Notes under the pieces: generated by a model
The model's database searches: none
Told to the model about the DNA's origin: nothing
Seen by the model: only the letters and a program-made list of their open reading frames with translations
NCBI RefSeq assembly: GCF_932274485.2
Contig: NC_065881.2
Location: 48,246,702-48,310,701, forward strand
Source: Patella vulgata
Lineage: Eukaryota > Mollusca > Gastropoda > Patellidae
Direction: 5' to 3'
Length of the DNA: 64,000 nucleotides
Part shown: in pieces, positions 36,560 through 49,875 of the stretch
How the letters are laid out: each line of letters begins with the position of its first letter
Position numbering within the stretch: the stretch's first letter is position 1
Made by a program: the position numbers and the translations under genes

Positions 36560-37925
36560 CTGAAATTTTACATAATTACATCCATATAATTTGTTTTAAC
36601 TAAACAATCAAAAACAAATATTTAGATCAAAAAATCTGTTTTATTAAATACATTTTTATTTTGCCAAATGAAAGAAGTTAATATAAGTCTATGGAATGCA
36701 ATCATAATGTCCTCTTGTTTTATCAAATCAAATTAATTATCATATAGCAATAATGTAATCATGCCTAACATATCAATCAATGTTAATAACAAATCAGTCT
36801 ATAGATTTGATCACAGTGCACTATGTATAGAACAATGATTTTTAGAATAAATGAACATTTCTACTGAATATAAATGACAATTAACTATTTCTACTCCAAC
36901 AAACCACCCAGCCATATTTCTCTTCTTAACAAACAACATTAAACACCAATCAATATTATTAGTCCTTCAACTTCACTGGCTTCACTTCCAGTTCCATTCA
37001 CATAAAATATAAAGACATTTTCAACCCAGAAAAACTCCATGATTGTGTAGAAGAAATGTAGAAGAAATAAACGAAGGATTACACCTTGGATCTCAATATC
37101 ATATGATCTAAGATTATACATACTAATACCATTAGTTCTTATCTCAATATGCCAATATTATGATTTTCTCCTAATAAAATAATGCAGTCATATTGATATT
37201 CCCTTACTCTTCAGTTTTCTTATTTCAAATCATGTGGTTACAATATGTTTCTGCCATCCAACTGGGATCATAGTTTACATCTTAACGTAACTTGATCAAA
37301 ATAAAAACAAAATAGTTAGTGCTTGCAAGGTGTAATCTATATTCTGTACTTTAACATCGAGAACCGTACATTAACAGATAGGTTATGAATGAGCACTACT
37401 TGCAGTTTTTTGAATTTATACATCTTCCCCAAAAGTTTAAAAGATTAGATTCCAACTGAAAATATATTCATATCCCAACGGTATAAATATACTTGACAAG
37501 AATAATAATCAATTATGAATCTAATTTACATTTGTACTTAAAAAACATTTTACAAAAAATATCCTTCATGTGTTATTTTTTACTTGGATGAAATAGATTT
37601 TTAATTAAGGCAAGAAAGTGATCCAAGAGACTTTTCGGGACTCAAATTGACACAGGAATTTGACCATAAAAAAGCAACAGTCTGAACAATTTACCTTATA
37701 AAAACATGAAGTCATGTCACCAAAAGAATATATAAACAACCCTTAATCCAACAATATTAAACGTTAAATTCTTTGCTAAAATACACATCATTTTTGTGCA
37801 AGAATCAATATTTACATCATCATTCTTTGTTTACTAAAGCCTTACAATGCACCCTGTTCTGAATTAAAAGTTAGATTTGTTTAAGATCTTTTTCCCTTGC
37901 CCAGTATCTTAAAATTTCTACACGT
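36560..37925. other. AT-rich DNA, nothing recognised
   Basis: No gene or repeat with definable ends on either strand. Confidence 0.4.
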
Positions 37926-39015
37926 GTAAAGATAGGTTGCCAGGCAACGAAACATAGGTAATTAGGGGCCTTTACAAGATAGTTCCATACTGATCAGATT
38001 ATAATTGTTGTCGTTTGATGGTTCACAAGGTTCTACAAACTGAAACAAGGGCCTCAACTCTGGAAATAGTCTACAGAAATTGTTGAAATTTGACAGGCTT
38101 TTTCGTTTTACTAATTTAAATAATGCATATCAATTTCATACAGATCGGATGATCACGTTTGCCATTCAAAAGTTCACAAGCTTCACAAAGTAAAACAAGG
38201 GCCATATTGACGGAAATTGCTGAAATTCAATAGACCTCTGTTTCACAAATTTAATTGATGCATATAAATTTCATACATATCGGATAATAACTTTCATCAA
38301 TCGAGCATTAACAAGGTTGAACAAAGTGAAACAAGGGCCATAACTGTAGAAGTATTATTGTAAATTGCTGAAATTCAACAGGCTTCGTGGTTTGACTAAT
38401 TTAAATAATGCATATAAATTTCAAAAAGAGCGTTCACAAGGTACAATAAAGTGAAAAGAGCTATAATTCTAGACGTAATAAATGGAAATTGCTGAAATTC
38501 AATAGGATTGTTCTTTTACTAACTTAAATGGCACATATAAATTTCATACAGATCGGCAGATAACTTTAAGAGGTTAGAGTATTCACAAGTACAACAAGGG
38601 CCATAACTCTAGAAGTAAGAAACGGAAATTGATGAAACTTAATAGGATTCCTCTCTTTACTAATTTAAATGACGCATGTAAATTTCATACTGATCAGCAG
38701 ATAATTTTTGATGTTAGAGTGATCACAAGGTGCAACAAAGTGAAACAAGGGCCATAACTCTTAAAGTAATTGACGGAAATTGCTGAAATGCAATAGGCTT
38801 CTTCGTTTCACTAATTTAAATCATGCATATAAATTTCACAAAGATCGGATGATAACAACTTTTAGCGTAATACATGTAGCATTCACAGGGTTCAACAAAG
38901 TGAAAGAAGGGCCATAACTCCAGAAGAAATAAACAAAAATTATTGAAATTAAATAGGATTCTTCATCTCACTAATGTAAACAACATATATCAATTTCAAA
39001 ACAATCCAAGAACTT
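37926..39015. mobile_element. Hairpin-ended element with ~150 bp monomers, right end lost
   Basis: The left end AAAGATAGGTTGCCAGGCAA contains the intact GTTGCC-A-GGCAAC palindrome. Monomers then repeat AAGGGCCATAACTCT, AAATTGCTGAAATTCAATAG and TTTCATACAGATCGG. No GTGGGCGTAT terminus was found at the right. Confidence 0.6.
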
Positions 39016-39360
39016 CTGTATATATGTACATATGTACAAGAACAGCCAGTTATTTCTCTAAATCATGCATAATGCTTTAATACTTGCTCTGAAACTCTAG
39101 CTGCAGTGATGTTGACAACTGGGCACCTTGCAAAGCTTTTATTAACATTTAAGGAATGAATTATTCACCAGTATATTTATATATATGGCCAATACCATTT
39201 TAGCCTTTGGCACCTCTGATAAGAAGCTTGGTGTGTGGGCATGTGACTCACTGGGTACCACACTACCAACTGTACAAGAGGGTGTAGGCCCACTAAAAAT
39301 CAAAGAGCCATGCCAACTTCATTTGCAGTGTTGAGTAACTATTAAAAAATCCCCCTTCTC

Positions 39361-40620
39361 TTAACAGCATACGCCAGGCAATAAAAACATGCGCCCATGC
39401 AGCTAAATCATCCGAGAAGTCAAGGGTTATCACATTTTTATTCTTTTGTAGGTAATGGGAGCATTTACAAGACACTGATATCAATCTACATGTAATACAG
39501 ATCAGACGACAACTTTTATCATCTGAGCGTTCACAAGGTTCAACAAAGTAAAACAAGGGCCATATCTTTAGAAGTTATTTACAGAAATTGTTGAAATTCT
39601 AAAGGCTTCTTTGTTTTACTAATTTAAATAATGCATATGAATGTAATACAGATCGGATGATAACTCTAGACAGAAATAATTAACGAAAATTGCTGAAATT
39701 CAATAGGTTTCTTGGTTTTACTAATTTAAATAAACCATACTGTATGTAAATTTAATACAGATTGGATGATAACTTTTGTCGTTAGTTATCTTTAGAAGTT
39801 ATTTACAGAAATTGTTGAAATTCTAAAGGCTTCTTTGTTTTACTAATTTAAATAATGCATATGAATGTAATACAGATCGGATGATAACTCTAGACAGAAA
39901 TAATTAACGAAAATTGCTGAAATTCAATAGGTTTCTTGGTTTTACTAATTTAAATAAACCATACTGTATGTAAATTTAATACAGATTGGATGATAACTTT
40001 TGTCGTTAGTTATCTTTAGAAGTTATTTACAGAAATTGTTGAAATTCTAAAGGCTTCTTTGTTTTACTAATTTAAATAATGCATATGAATGTAATACAGA
40101 TCGGATGATAACTCTAGACAGAAATAATTAACGAAAATTGCTGAAATTCAATAGGTTTCTTGGTTTTACTAATTTAAATAAACCATACTGTATGTAAATT
40201 TAATACAGATTGGATGATAACTTTTGTCGTTAGTTATAAAAGGAAATTGTTGAAATTAAATAGGCTTCTTCGATAATTCCAATAATGCACATCCATGATA
40301 AATTTTGTCAAAGTGAAACAACAGCCATTACTCTTGAAGTTATTAACAGAAATAGCTGAAATTCAATAGACTTCTTCATTTTACTAATTTAAATAATGCA
40401 TGTGAATATAACACAGATCTGAAGATAATTTGTCATTAGAGCATTCACAAGGCTCAACAAAGTGAAACAAAGCCATAACCCTAGAAGTTAAATACAGAAA
40501 TTGCTGAAGTTCAATAGTCTTCTATTGTTGAAATTAAATAGGCTTCTGCATCTTACACATGTTCACAACATATATAAATTTCAAAAAGATCTGATAATAA
40601 GTGTAGTGTGTAAAGTGTTC
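39361..40620. mobile_element. Hairpin-ended element containing a recent triplication
   Basis: Starts near CATACGCCAGGCAATAAAAA with CATGCGCCCATGCAGCTAAA. Monomers of the same type as 20.2-21.5 kb follow, and a 224 bp block is present three times inside. The right end fades out at about 40,620. Confidence 0.6.
39563..40237. repeat. 224 bp unit, three nearly identical tandem copies
   Basis: TATCTTTAGAAGTTATTTAC starts at 39,563, 39,787 and 40,011, exactly 224 bp apart, and the copies look identical by eye. Each spans one and a half of the older ~150 bp monomers, so it arose by a recent unequal event inside the element. Confidence 0.9.
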
Positions 40621-43600
40621 AGACAGGGCAATATACATTGTACCACCACATTATCATTAATGTATCTATCAATCAGACTGGTCTTGACCACTTGATATAC
40701 ATACATGTACATTGTATGGCAATGAAGCTTACTTGACTCTGCTAGCTTAGAATAACTATAAGAAGTTAGCCTTGGGTAACAAAAACAAAACAAATACACT
40801 TACTGATGCCATGCCAAGAATTCTAAAACTAATTTTAAACCAAGTAAATATCAGTGACATTCTTCATAAAAATGTAATTTTTCAACGATTTATCAAACAT
40901 TGACCTAAAAAAATGATCAAATATTTTGAACTCACTTTTTCAACAGCTCTTTAGTTCTTCGCATCAAATCACAATTTCAAATTATTTCCCAGAAACAATT
41001 TTGCTACATGTATATCAAGTATCATTTGTTTCCTGTTCAACAGTGAAATTAAATCAAGAAACCCGTTTTCAAAAATGTCTTTGTTCCATTCCAAGAGCCA
41101 TAACCAGTGTTGACATTTCAGAAAGCTGATGAGTCAATGCTTTTTTACTAGTTTGCCAACATGTGTTTAGAAATTCACTTTAACTTGAATAAAATTCCAC
41201 AGACTGTAGAAGACAATTGCTGACATGAATAAAATTGGAATTTTCTGCAGCTGGTGTCTCGAGGGAACAGTGATCTTGACATGTGTAGTAATGTGGTGAC
41301 GTAATGTAAAATCAATCTATAACTAATGATGAGTACTGGGGTCACAGGCTCAACAACCACAGTGACATTCTTTTCTTAACTCCATTACCAATTTAATAGA
41401 GTGATAGCAGACGTTAAATAAGACCAATGTTCTGACTACAAAACCAAATATGTACAATAGCATACATGTGGAATAAAAGGTAAATAAGAATTGTTTGCTC
41501 TATTAGACCAATAAATATAGACACTGGTCTATGACCTATGTATGCCTGATTTTAAAAGATTATTGGAACAGATAAGTAGACAAAGTCATTCTTCTATTTT
41601 TCATTATTTCATTACAGGTACCACTAACAAAAAATAAATGTGCACACTTCCTAAACTTGATTAGATTGTCATTTCCCCCAAGGCTATACCCATTTTCTGT
41701 CCTGTAGAAACGTTTTCACAAACTAAACCATTTTCTTTAAATTTTCTGTATATCATGTCCACAGAAATTTAACAAACGTTGCTATGTTTTGTCTTAGTAT
41801 TTTTAACGAGTGTGCAAGAATGCAGGCATTTTAAAAGAATACTTCATTTAATATAAGAAGGAAGTAAACAAATATATATACCGTACTTTGTTAAAACATA
41901 CCAAAAACTACCTTAAACGACAGATAAAGTATTGATTTTAAACACATTCTTTAAGAAAACAAATTGTGTAGTGAGGTGACCACCACAAGAACATACTATC
42001 TTGTATACATTAGACACAAATATTGATTACTCTTTACTCAACAGTTCACACTACATAAGTCAGAGAAAACCTTACCATCTTTTCTTTGGATCTCTATCAT
42101 CAGTACAGAATAATAAAGCTTTACTAAAACTACTAATGTTTGGCCTTCTAAACCCCAACCATCTTTCTAGATCTACTTGTCAATCGGATTCCTGAAAGCT
42201 CTACGGGTCTAAGCTTATGCTTAAAGAAACCATAACAGATATATTTTAGTTAATACAATTGATTAATTTTGTGTGGAAGACTTTTTGACAGATTTATCCT
42301 AGTTCAGCACAATTATGTCACTTTTTGTAGTAATTTTAGTTTCCATATGTAGTTTGTGGTAATTAAGTGTCCTAATTCTACGCACTCCCTGGATAGCCAT
42401 GTCTACCTAACTCACAAGTTATTAACAAAGGTATGGTATGATATGGTCACTGATATAAATGGACAATTGAATTCCATAACTAAATGAATTGGGTAATACT
42501 GTTAAGCAAAATTAGTTATCACTTCAGTCTGTCTCAATATTTAAGCTCTTACTATTGTAATCATATGGCATCTATAAACATACGTGCACCTTATTCTAAA
42601 ACATATTGTTCAAAAATTGTTTTAATATTATTGTAGAAAATTGGGAAAGTACACGCCACAAGAGGGCTCAACCAAAGGAAATCCAGAAAGCATATCGATG
42701 GGGATTCAACCTGAGTAAAGCTACCAGATTAATGGGGACGAATCTGGAGAAAAACAGTTTCAGTCATCAGCTACATGTATTGAACCTACATATACAGGTA
42801 CATTACATGTACAACAATAAAAATTATTTTCTTGGTACATGTACATATAGTTTATACAGTCCCTTTCTCAATTGAATATCTTTAACAGAGATGCATGGTT
42901 GAATTAGGAAGAGATGCTACCCAGCTGGTATAAGTCAAGGGTCAACCAGAACTACACCCAACAACAGTTTATATGCAATTGTGCTCAAGTCTTCTTTTAA
43001 TGTGTGTACTGTGTGCCTTCTTATCTTTATAACACTGGATGAGGCCGTATACAAGTCATTAAGATAAACTTTATAGACTTGTGATTGAATTTCTGTTGTT
43101 AAAAAACAGCTCTAAAGCCCTGTGTACAGTCTGTCTAGGTACAGTACATGAGACTATGGTACTGCCTTAAGTCTAACTTAGTAGTCTAACATCATATCAA
43201 ATTTCATGTTTTGTACTTCAAGAAATTTACTTTCATCACCAAAACAGATGCAGAAAATTCCATGGTGTAACTCAAGTTAAACAACTATTATCTGTTCTAC
43301 ATAACATAACATTCTGTAAATTAAATTATAAAGTCAACAACTTGCCAAATTTTCATCATTTAATTTACATCTATGGTTTATTGACCCAAATTAAATAATT
43401 TAGGCATTAATTTTGATCCATATTAAAATAATCTGATGAGGTAGATAATATTTGTATTCTTGATGAGTCATGTTATTCTATGTTCCTGTCATAGTTGAAA
43501 TCATCCATAATACTATGATTGAATGGTAAGGACTATTATGACTACCGTACTGGATTGGGTTGCTCTCCTGGGAATCAACTTTGCCCTTTAAGAATAGAAC

Positions 43601-43739
43601 TATTGGATAGCTGTGGATGGCTAAATGACAAATTTATTGAGATGTATTTATTTATAATTTTATTCTACACACTATACAATGAAATTACAGGTCAATAATA
43701 ATATTTCCTGGCATAGAGAAGTAAAACCAAAAATGACCA
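40621..43739. other. AT-rich DNA, nothing recognised
   Basis: An 89-codon frame at 42,606 has no family resemblance and no splice logic. No repeat with clear ends was seen. Confidence 0.4.
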
Positions 43740-44080
43740 TTAAAGAGGCATTAAGGGAGATTAGATAACGAGTTGACAGTTCTCCCTATAATAGTTCAGA
43801 AATAGATAACGTAAATAGATTAGCTTTTGAATTTTAGGCTAGCCTCTATCATTATTACTAAAGTCGGTACAATAAAAAACAAAGTCTTGATTATCCAGTC
43901 TTAATCATCCTGCACAAAAAGTATTCTAATCCGCTAAATATCGCAGGCTAGCAATGGCATTGAGAGTTGATTATGGTCTGGATAAGATAATTAATGTCTA
44001 ATTAATAATTTAGATAACATTTCAGGCCTAAAGAAACACCTGCAATAGGCAGATTTAGCTCTTGCATAATGTATGTTTAA
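43740..44080. mobile_element. TTAA-flanked MITE copy
   Basis: TTAAAGAGGCATTAAGGGAG to CATAATGTATGTTTAA, with the family interior (CATTTCAGGCCTAAAG, GGCAGATTTAGCTCTTGC). 341 bp, non-coding. Confidence 0.75.
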
Positions 44081-44146
44081 GGCAATAAACATAGGATGGC
44101 CAGTGAGATTTTCACATGTCTCAGGATATTTTGAAAAATATTAAGC

Positions 44147-44947
44147 TTAAAGATACATTATGTAAGATTTAGATAAAGAGCTAACCATTTTTGCTATAAT
44201 AGCTCAAAAAAAGTTAAATTATGATGCAAAATGAAAATATTGAAAATTTCATTTAAATTACTCTATTCTGAGTCAAGTTATCACTGTTTGTGTAGTTTTG
44301 ACAAGATGTGTGCATTGTGGTAACCAGGGCACTGGACGTATATTCGAGACTTTCCCAATCTTAAATTAAATTTTTAAATGGCGAAACGTTCTAATCTAGT
44401 TCAAATCTCAAGTATCTCATGGCATCGAGTGTTGATTATGGTCTTGTTTTATTTATAAATGCCTAATTAAAGATACATTATGGGAGATAAGATAAAGAGA
44501 TGGCAATTCTCGCTATAATAGTTAAAAACTAGATAGTGTAAAGGTAATTTGCTGAAAATTTCAGTCAAATTGATCCACTATGAGCCGAGAAAGAAGTGGG
44601 TGAAATTTTTGCATTGTCTCGGTCATCATTACTAAAATCATTAATATAAACAGCATAGTCTCGATTATCCACTTTTTCTGATTTAATTATCTTTGGCCGT
44701 TAGCGGCATATAGGAATCTAATCCAGCCTACATCGAAGGCTAGCCTTGACATCGAGAGTTTATTATGGTCTGGATAAGTTAATTGATGTCTAGTTGATAA
44801 TTTAGATAACATTTCAGGCCTAAAGAAAGACTTGTAATAAGCAGATTTTGCTCTTGCATAATGCATGTTTAATAATTTAGATAACATTTAAGACCCAAAG
44901 AAAGACCTGCAATAGGCATATTTAGCTCTTGCATAATGCATGTTTAA
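44147..44947. mobile_element. TTAA MITE split by a second copy of its own family
   Basis: The outer copy begins TTAAAGATACATTATGTAAG at 44,147, runs to GCCTAATTAA at 44,470, and resumes with TTAATAATTTAGATAACATT at 44,869 to end GCATAATGCATGTTTAA at 44,947. In uninterrupted copies the same place reads GTCTAATTAATAATTTAG, so a single TTAA was duplicated by the insertion. Confidence 0.85.
44467..44872. mobile_element. Inner TTAA MITE, nested, young subfamily
   Basis: Begins TTAAAGATACATTATGGGAG and ends GCATAATGCATGTTTAA, and is very close to the copy at 14,923-15,317. It is inserted at the TTAA of the outer element. Confidence 0.85.
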
Positions 44948-45677
44948 GGGATCAATGTATCATTTACATGTAGCGCTAATTTTTAATCTCTAATAGGAAT
45001 ATCAGTCCATAAATGGTACCATTCCATTTAGTATTTACAAAGTTATGTTGAACCGATCTTTCATTCTATGCTGTTCGGTATGTAATATAAGCCAACCACC
45101 ATTTTGTTGTTCAACTTAATAGTTCGGCATGTTTTAAATCAGACTGAATTCAAGCCGGGAGATTATCTAGCGTTGGTATTTTAAATTTTTTTTGTCTTAA
45201 TCAAATCTTAATGTTAAATAATCAATCTGAGTATATTTTTAGCATGGATAAGTTGTGAGACATTTTAGTGAAAATGCATATCATGACGCATCAAGCCTTT
45301 CAAAAAATGAGTTTTGTATTACATTTTAAATGGAAACTAAAGAAAGTTTTGAGTGTTTGTTGAAGGTTTTCCGGCAACCATATCAGGTGCTTAGATAAAT
45401 CTAATGTAATCAGTTTGTCAAATAACATTGCCCTATTTGTTTAACAACAGTTTCAATTCTTTTAATTCACCCCCACTGACAAAAACTGCCATTATATCAA
45501 TGTTCTTCTTTTACTTTATTTACAATACAGTAAATCTTGTAACATAACAAAAAGTATATTTGTCTAAGCTTATTCATAATTAAGATGGAGGCCAACTTTT
45601 TTGTAAATTGTAAACAGTACAAGTATAACACAGTGTTGTCAGATTCTCAATTAAGCTTACAGCCAACCGCAGCATTT
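44948..45677. other. AT-rich spacer, nothing recognised
   Basis: No open frame, repeat or RNA signature noted. Confidence 0.4.
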
Positions 45678-45690
45678 TAATGTTGGCTTT

Positions 45691-46081
45691 GGGGGATCAT
45701 GTGGCTATGCTGTATGTACATGTAAGTGGGTAAGACGCTAGCTCGCTAGCCTGGAGGTCGGGTGTTCGATCCCTGCATTGGCCGAGAAGGTTCATCCAGA
45801 TTTTCCGGCGTGGTTCTCCCTTGTCAGTGATGCAGGACGGAGGGGCTCACAAGGACAGCTGTCTAGTCGTTCGGATGGGACAAAAAACAGAGGTCCCGTG
45901 TACACATTGGCGTGCACGTAAAAGATCCCTTGACAGTTGGAATTCGATATAAGAGTAGGCCGTAGTGCCGCTGTCCGGGCAAAATTTCCCTCATAGCACA
46001 CTGTATGGCGTATGCCCGTCTTCATTAGCCCAGGTTAGGAGCAGAAAAGTAGGATGTTAAACTCCATTTCATTTCATTTCA
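45691..46081 (+). mobile_element. tRNA-derived SINE with (ATTTC)n tail and 13 bp target duplication
   Basis: The head contains TGGGTAAGACGCTAGCTCGC, an A-box-like region, and GGTCGGGTGTTCGATCCC, a B box. The body has GTACACATTGGCGTGCACGT, and the tail is CCATTTCATTTCATTTCAT. The exact 13 bp TAATGTTGGCTTT flanks it at 45,678-45,690 and 46,082-46,094. About 14 bases seem inserted in the A-box arm. The body sequence is widespread in marine molluscs. Confidence 0.88.
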
Positions 46082-46307
46082 TAATGTTGGCTTTAAAGGG
46101 TAGTAACTATGCAAAAATTGATGGATTTTTTGTGCTTGCGTTATCATCGTGATCTGATGTTGTTACATTCCAAAATGCAAGATTCAAGTGTATCTCTCAA
46201 ACAAGATTAACATGATCAGTTTATAAAAGCGTTGTGTTTCCATTGTGGCTCAGTATGTACATGTATATATGTATAGTAGTTACCGGTATACTGTAGGAGA
46301 AAGAGTG

Positions 46308-46570
46308 AGAGAAATGGGGTTTAACGACAAGGACGTTACACAAACTAGGTTATTTAAGGACTAGCATATGAATCAATTTTATTTCAATAATTCATTTGTG
46401 CATAGGGGTCGTTAACAGTGGGAAGAAACTGGAAGACCCAGATAAACCTTGAGGCTTAATCATGGAACCCTATTATACAAGCTGGGAATTAAAACCATGC
46501 CACTTTAATAATTCAATTACAGACCTAATGATCTAAAGCTCATGTGTTAGGCCACGACCCCCATCCCATT
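46308..46570 (-). mobile_element. TCTC-tailed tRNA-SINE, reverse copy, near full length
   Basis: AGAGAAATGGGGTTTAACG at the left (tail side), ATTTTATTTCAATAATTCAT in the body, and the head complement AATTAAAACCATGCCACTT to GTTAGGCCACGACCCCC at the right. Confidence 0.65.
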
Positions 46571-46574
46571 ATTA

Positions 46575-46775
46575 TGTACTACTTGGAGTGGATAACCTGG
46601 CAATGTGTGGTTATGCCCGTAACCCCGAAATCCTTGGTAGGCCAACGCCACCTAGCTTATGTTACTCCCGGTCCGATCTACCCCTATACACCAAATTTCA
46701 GCCTTGGGACAACCCTAGTGTAGCCGCCAACCCAGAACAGACAGACAAACGACAGTCACAAATATAAGTATAGAT
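46575..46775 (+). repeat. Possible LINE 3' end remnant
   Basis: GTCCGATCTACCCCTATACAC, CCAAATTTCAGCCTTGGGAC and AACAGACAGACAAACGACAG followed by ATATAAGTATAGATT resemble the 3' ends of RTE-type LINEs in invertebrates. There is no coding part, and the assignment rests on general resemblance. Confidence 0.3.
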
Positions 46776-47546
46776 TAAGACTTAACAGTAAACCTGCTAT
46801 TATTATCAACTGTGTTCTACAAATATACATGTAATATGATGTATGGTACCAATACTAGAATACACAAAAAATTATCTACCATGTTTTGTCTGTCACAAGT
46901 GTAACAGATGGCATGATAAATGAATTGTGATAATGTTATTAACAACACACACATCTACACTAGATGTGCCATGTTTTAAAAAAAAAACACTGCATGTTAG
47001 TTACTTCATACTAGTACTGTTTTCAGTGCTTTACACAGCAATGAAAGTTGTAAAACACATTCTACTAAATACATGTATCATTCTTATGTTGTACAGCATG
47101 TATATACTATAGGATACTGCATCTTGAAATGCTGATAAAAAAAAGTTTTATAGTTCACGGCCTGTAACGCAGTTGATCACCAACAAATAACAAAGTTTTT
47201 AAAAAACAAAATTCTTATCATAGAATATTGTTTAGTTTATTTATCTATATTGAGCAATGATCAACAGGTATTTGTCAAGTACCCAGTACAAGAAGGTCAA
47301 TAAGTCTACAAATTACTGTGAGTCACAACAGAAAACACTGTTACTGTTAGTGATGACATTAAGATATGGTTACCATAATAATATTTATTAAATAAATTTT
47401 ATCTTACAAATAAATCGACTTTTTCTTTCCATGTCATGATTTTGGGAGGAAAGAAAACTTAACTCACATTTTTTAAAAAAAAAATAATGACAAAGAAAAG
47501 AGTCAAAGCATTTGGTTTGACTTTTCGCTATTTTCAGTCATTTAAA
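46776..47546. other. AT-rich spacer, nothing recognised
   Basis: No supported gene or element. Confidence 0.4.
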
Positions 47547-47555
47547 GCATTTTAT

Positions 47556-47920
47556 CAATCTGATTATAATACAGATCTATATTTCGTTTTGTTTTTTTAT
47601 ACTATCGATGGCCTACACTACATGAAGATCTGACAAGTTATAGCGATAGGTCACGTCAGGGGTCAAAAGACCGACTTATGACCCTATGACGTCAGACATT
47701 TGATTAACCAATCAGCATTGATGTTACTAATGGATTACCCACAGTTCCGTGAAAAACATGCCTAAAGCTCGCCATAACAGACCGTTTCATTGGCTTATCC
47801 CCAACACCATTCAGAACACGAGTTAAATAACAACTCTTCCAGGTCCAAGTGTAGTAAAGACAAGTAAAATGAAATTTTGAACTATAGAAACGAAATAGGA
47901 TCTGTGTTTTAACCAGATTG
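47556..47920. mobile_element. 365 bp MITE with ~36 bp inverted ends and 9 bp target duplication
   Basis: The left end CAATCTGATTATAATACAG (to 47,591) is inverted at the right end (47,886-47,920, ending CAGATTG) with few mismatches. GCATTTTAT flanks it exactly on both sides (47,547-47,555 and 47,921-47,929). The interior is richer in GC and carries a palindromic CRE (TGACGTCA, 47,687-47,694), AACCAATCAG and AGGTCACGTCAGGGGTCA. Mutator-like by duplication length. Confidence 0.78.
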
Positions 47921-47929
47921 GCATTTTAT

Positions 47930-49875
47930 TTGACTTTTCACAATTTTCAAGTCATTTAAAATCCACACTGACCTAGTAGACTCTGCTAGCAATCAAATAA
48001 GGAAGCACAGAGATGACGAACTGATGTGTACACATTTACTCTACAGAGTGGGCCCCACTAGACCACAGAGGTTTTTGCTAAATACCTATATGACTGAGGA
48101 AGGGGGCCTGGCTTTTGTTGTATTTACTCTAGGAATATGTATCTAATTGTACCTCTTTATTGTATTATTCATTCTGTCTTTTTTGGGTGATGCAATTATC
48201 CTACATGGTCTATTATACTAAAGTATTAGAAATGATACCAATTGTTCTCAGTTATATTTTGCAATCTAGCTGTTTAAAAAAACATAAACCAACAGTATGA
48301 TAGAACATACTTTTACCAGTACATGAATAGAACATCAAAATATAAAATGTCAAAGTCAATTAAGTTGTCAGCTTCGTGAAAATAATTTACATCACCATCT
48401 CTTTACTACTGAAATTTAGAATCCAAGCTTAGTACCATACAAATGTATGTTATCATATGTTTATATTTTTAGTGTATATATTTTAGATATCAATAGAAAA
48501 GGCATCAAACCATAAAAACGGAACATAATTTTCATCCTTTTTGCTGATTTACTTTTTAGGAAATACTACATGTATTACAATTATATTCCTTTATCAGATT
48601 TACTTTCTAAACACTTAGGATTAGTAACACACATGTATAAATTAGTATATCTGGTAAGCTTATAATATAATAAACACAGAAACATAATATGGAATATTAA
48701 TTAATTAAGGTGAAGTTTCTTTGAGGGTTCTCTCAACATTTTCAAGCTTTTATTTGTAATATATTTAGTTTTCAATAGACTTCTATAAAAACTGAATATA
48801 TTTTTCAGCATTTGTATTACTATTTTTTGTTCTCATTTTTTTTTTGGGGGGGGGGGGGGGCACTGTTACAAATTGCAGCTAATAGTAATACAATAAATGT
48901 ATATCCAGCTATGTTAATTACTATCTGACTGCAATGAGTATAATAATAAGGGAGGTATACATAATAGACACATTTGTGAATCACAATGTGTATTACTATA
49001 CATACAACTGCCTTTATTTACATGGAATATTTACATTTTTTAAAAATGATTTACTTATCCCATTAAAAATATCTCAACTTCAAGTATTGGCAAAAGACCA
49101 ATTTCTAAAAGAGGTATATTCCGACATGTAATAAAAGAGACAATTTGGGGGTGATTAAATGCAAAATCCAAAGAAACAAAGACAAAATGTGTTACAATGT
49201 TGTGTATAGACTGTCTATGACTATACAAAGCTCAGCTCGTGTGTATATTCTCAATAAATCAAAGAATTCATTACTATACTTCGGTATTATTCTTAAATAC
49301 CAGAACTGAAAATACGATAGGCTTAGTTGCACAATTATATTTTTAAAATCATAAATTTAAGTCCAAACATATTATTAATGAATTTATGTGCATCTACATT
49401 ATGAAGAGAAGCATCAATATTTCATATTCCGACCATTTATAATAAATAATCATGTGTAATGGAACCGGACATTCCACGCAAAAATAATAAATTATTTTAA
49501 TGCTAATATATTTAACAAATCATCGCCCGCAAAGAATGAAATATAGACATGCTTTATGCGGTCTAATACCTACCCAAAAAATATTATTTGCTGTTCTATT
49601 AATCCAGTGATGTTTTGCTATTATAGATTTACACCACACTGCCGACTTTGTCATCGCCACATTTGCATAGCCTAACAACTGCTCTTGAATATATAAATAC
49701 GCTTTCCGGAAAATAGGACACTAAAATAAAGTCATATATTAGCGTATTTGATCATCGGCTAAGAATAATATTGATGATGTCGTTGACTGACTTTAGCTGT
49801 GAACAATAGCATTATAAACGAAGGATATAGGCGTAATTTGAAAGCTAATTATTTACGGGTATTGTTTCGCCTGGG
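47930..49875. other. AT-rich DNA with one long G tract
   Basis: No gene recognised. A T tract followed by 15 G lies at 48,837-48,860. A TATA-like ATATATAAATACG lies at 49,689, but no linked exon could be fixed. Confidence 0.4.
48846..48860 (+). repeat. Poly(G) tract, 15 bases, next to poly(T)
   Basis: An uninterrupted run of G preceded by about nine T. Such runs can form G-quadruplex structures and are also a common place for length errors in assemblies. Confidence 0.8.

Noticed and set aside
42606-42875. 89-codon frame as a gene
   Set aside because: No family resemblance, no splice logic or start context, and typical length for chance in this composition.
46575-46775. A confident RTE LINE call
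   Set aside because: Only a 3' UTR-like resemblance with no coding part, so it is kept as a low-confidence repeat only.
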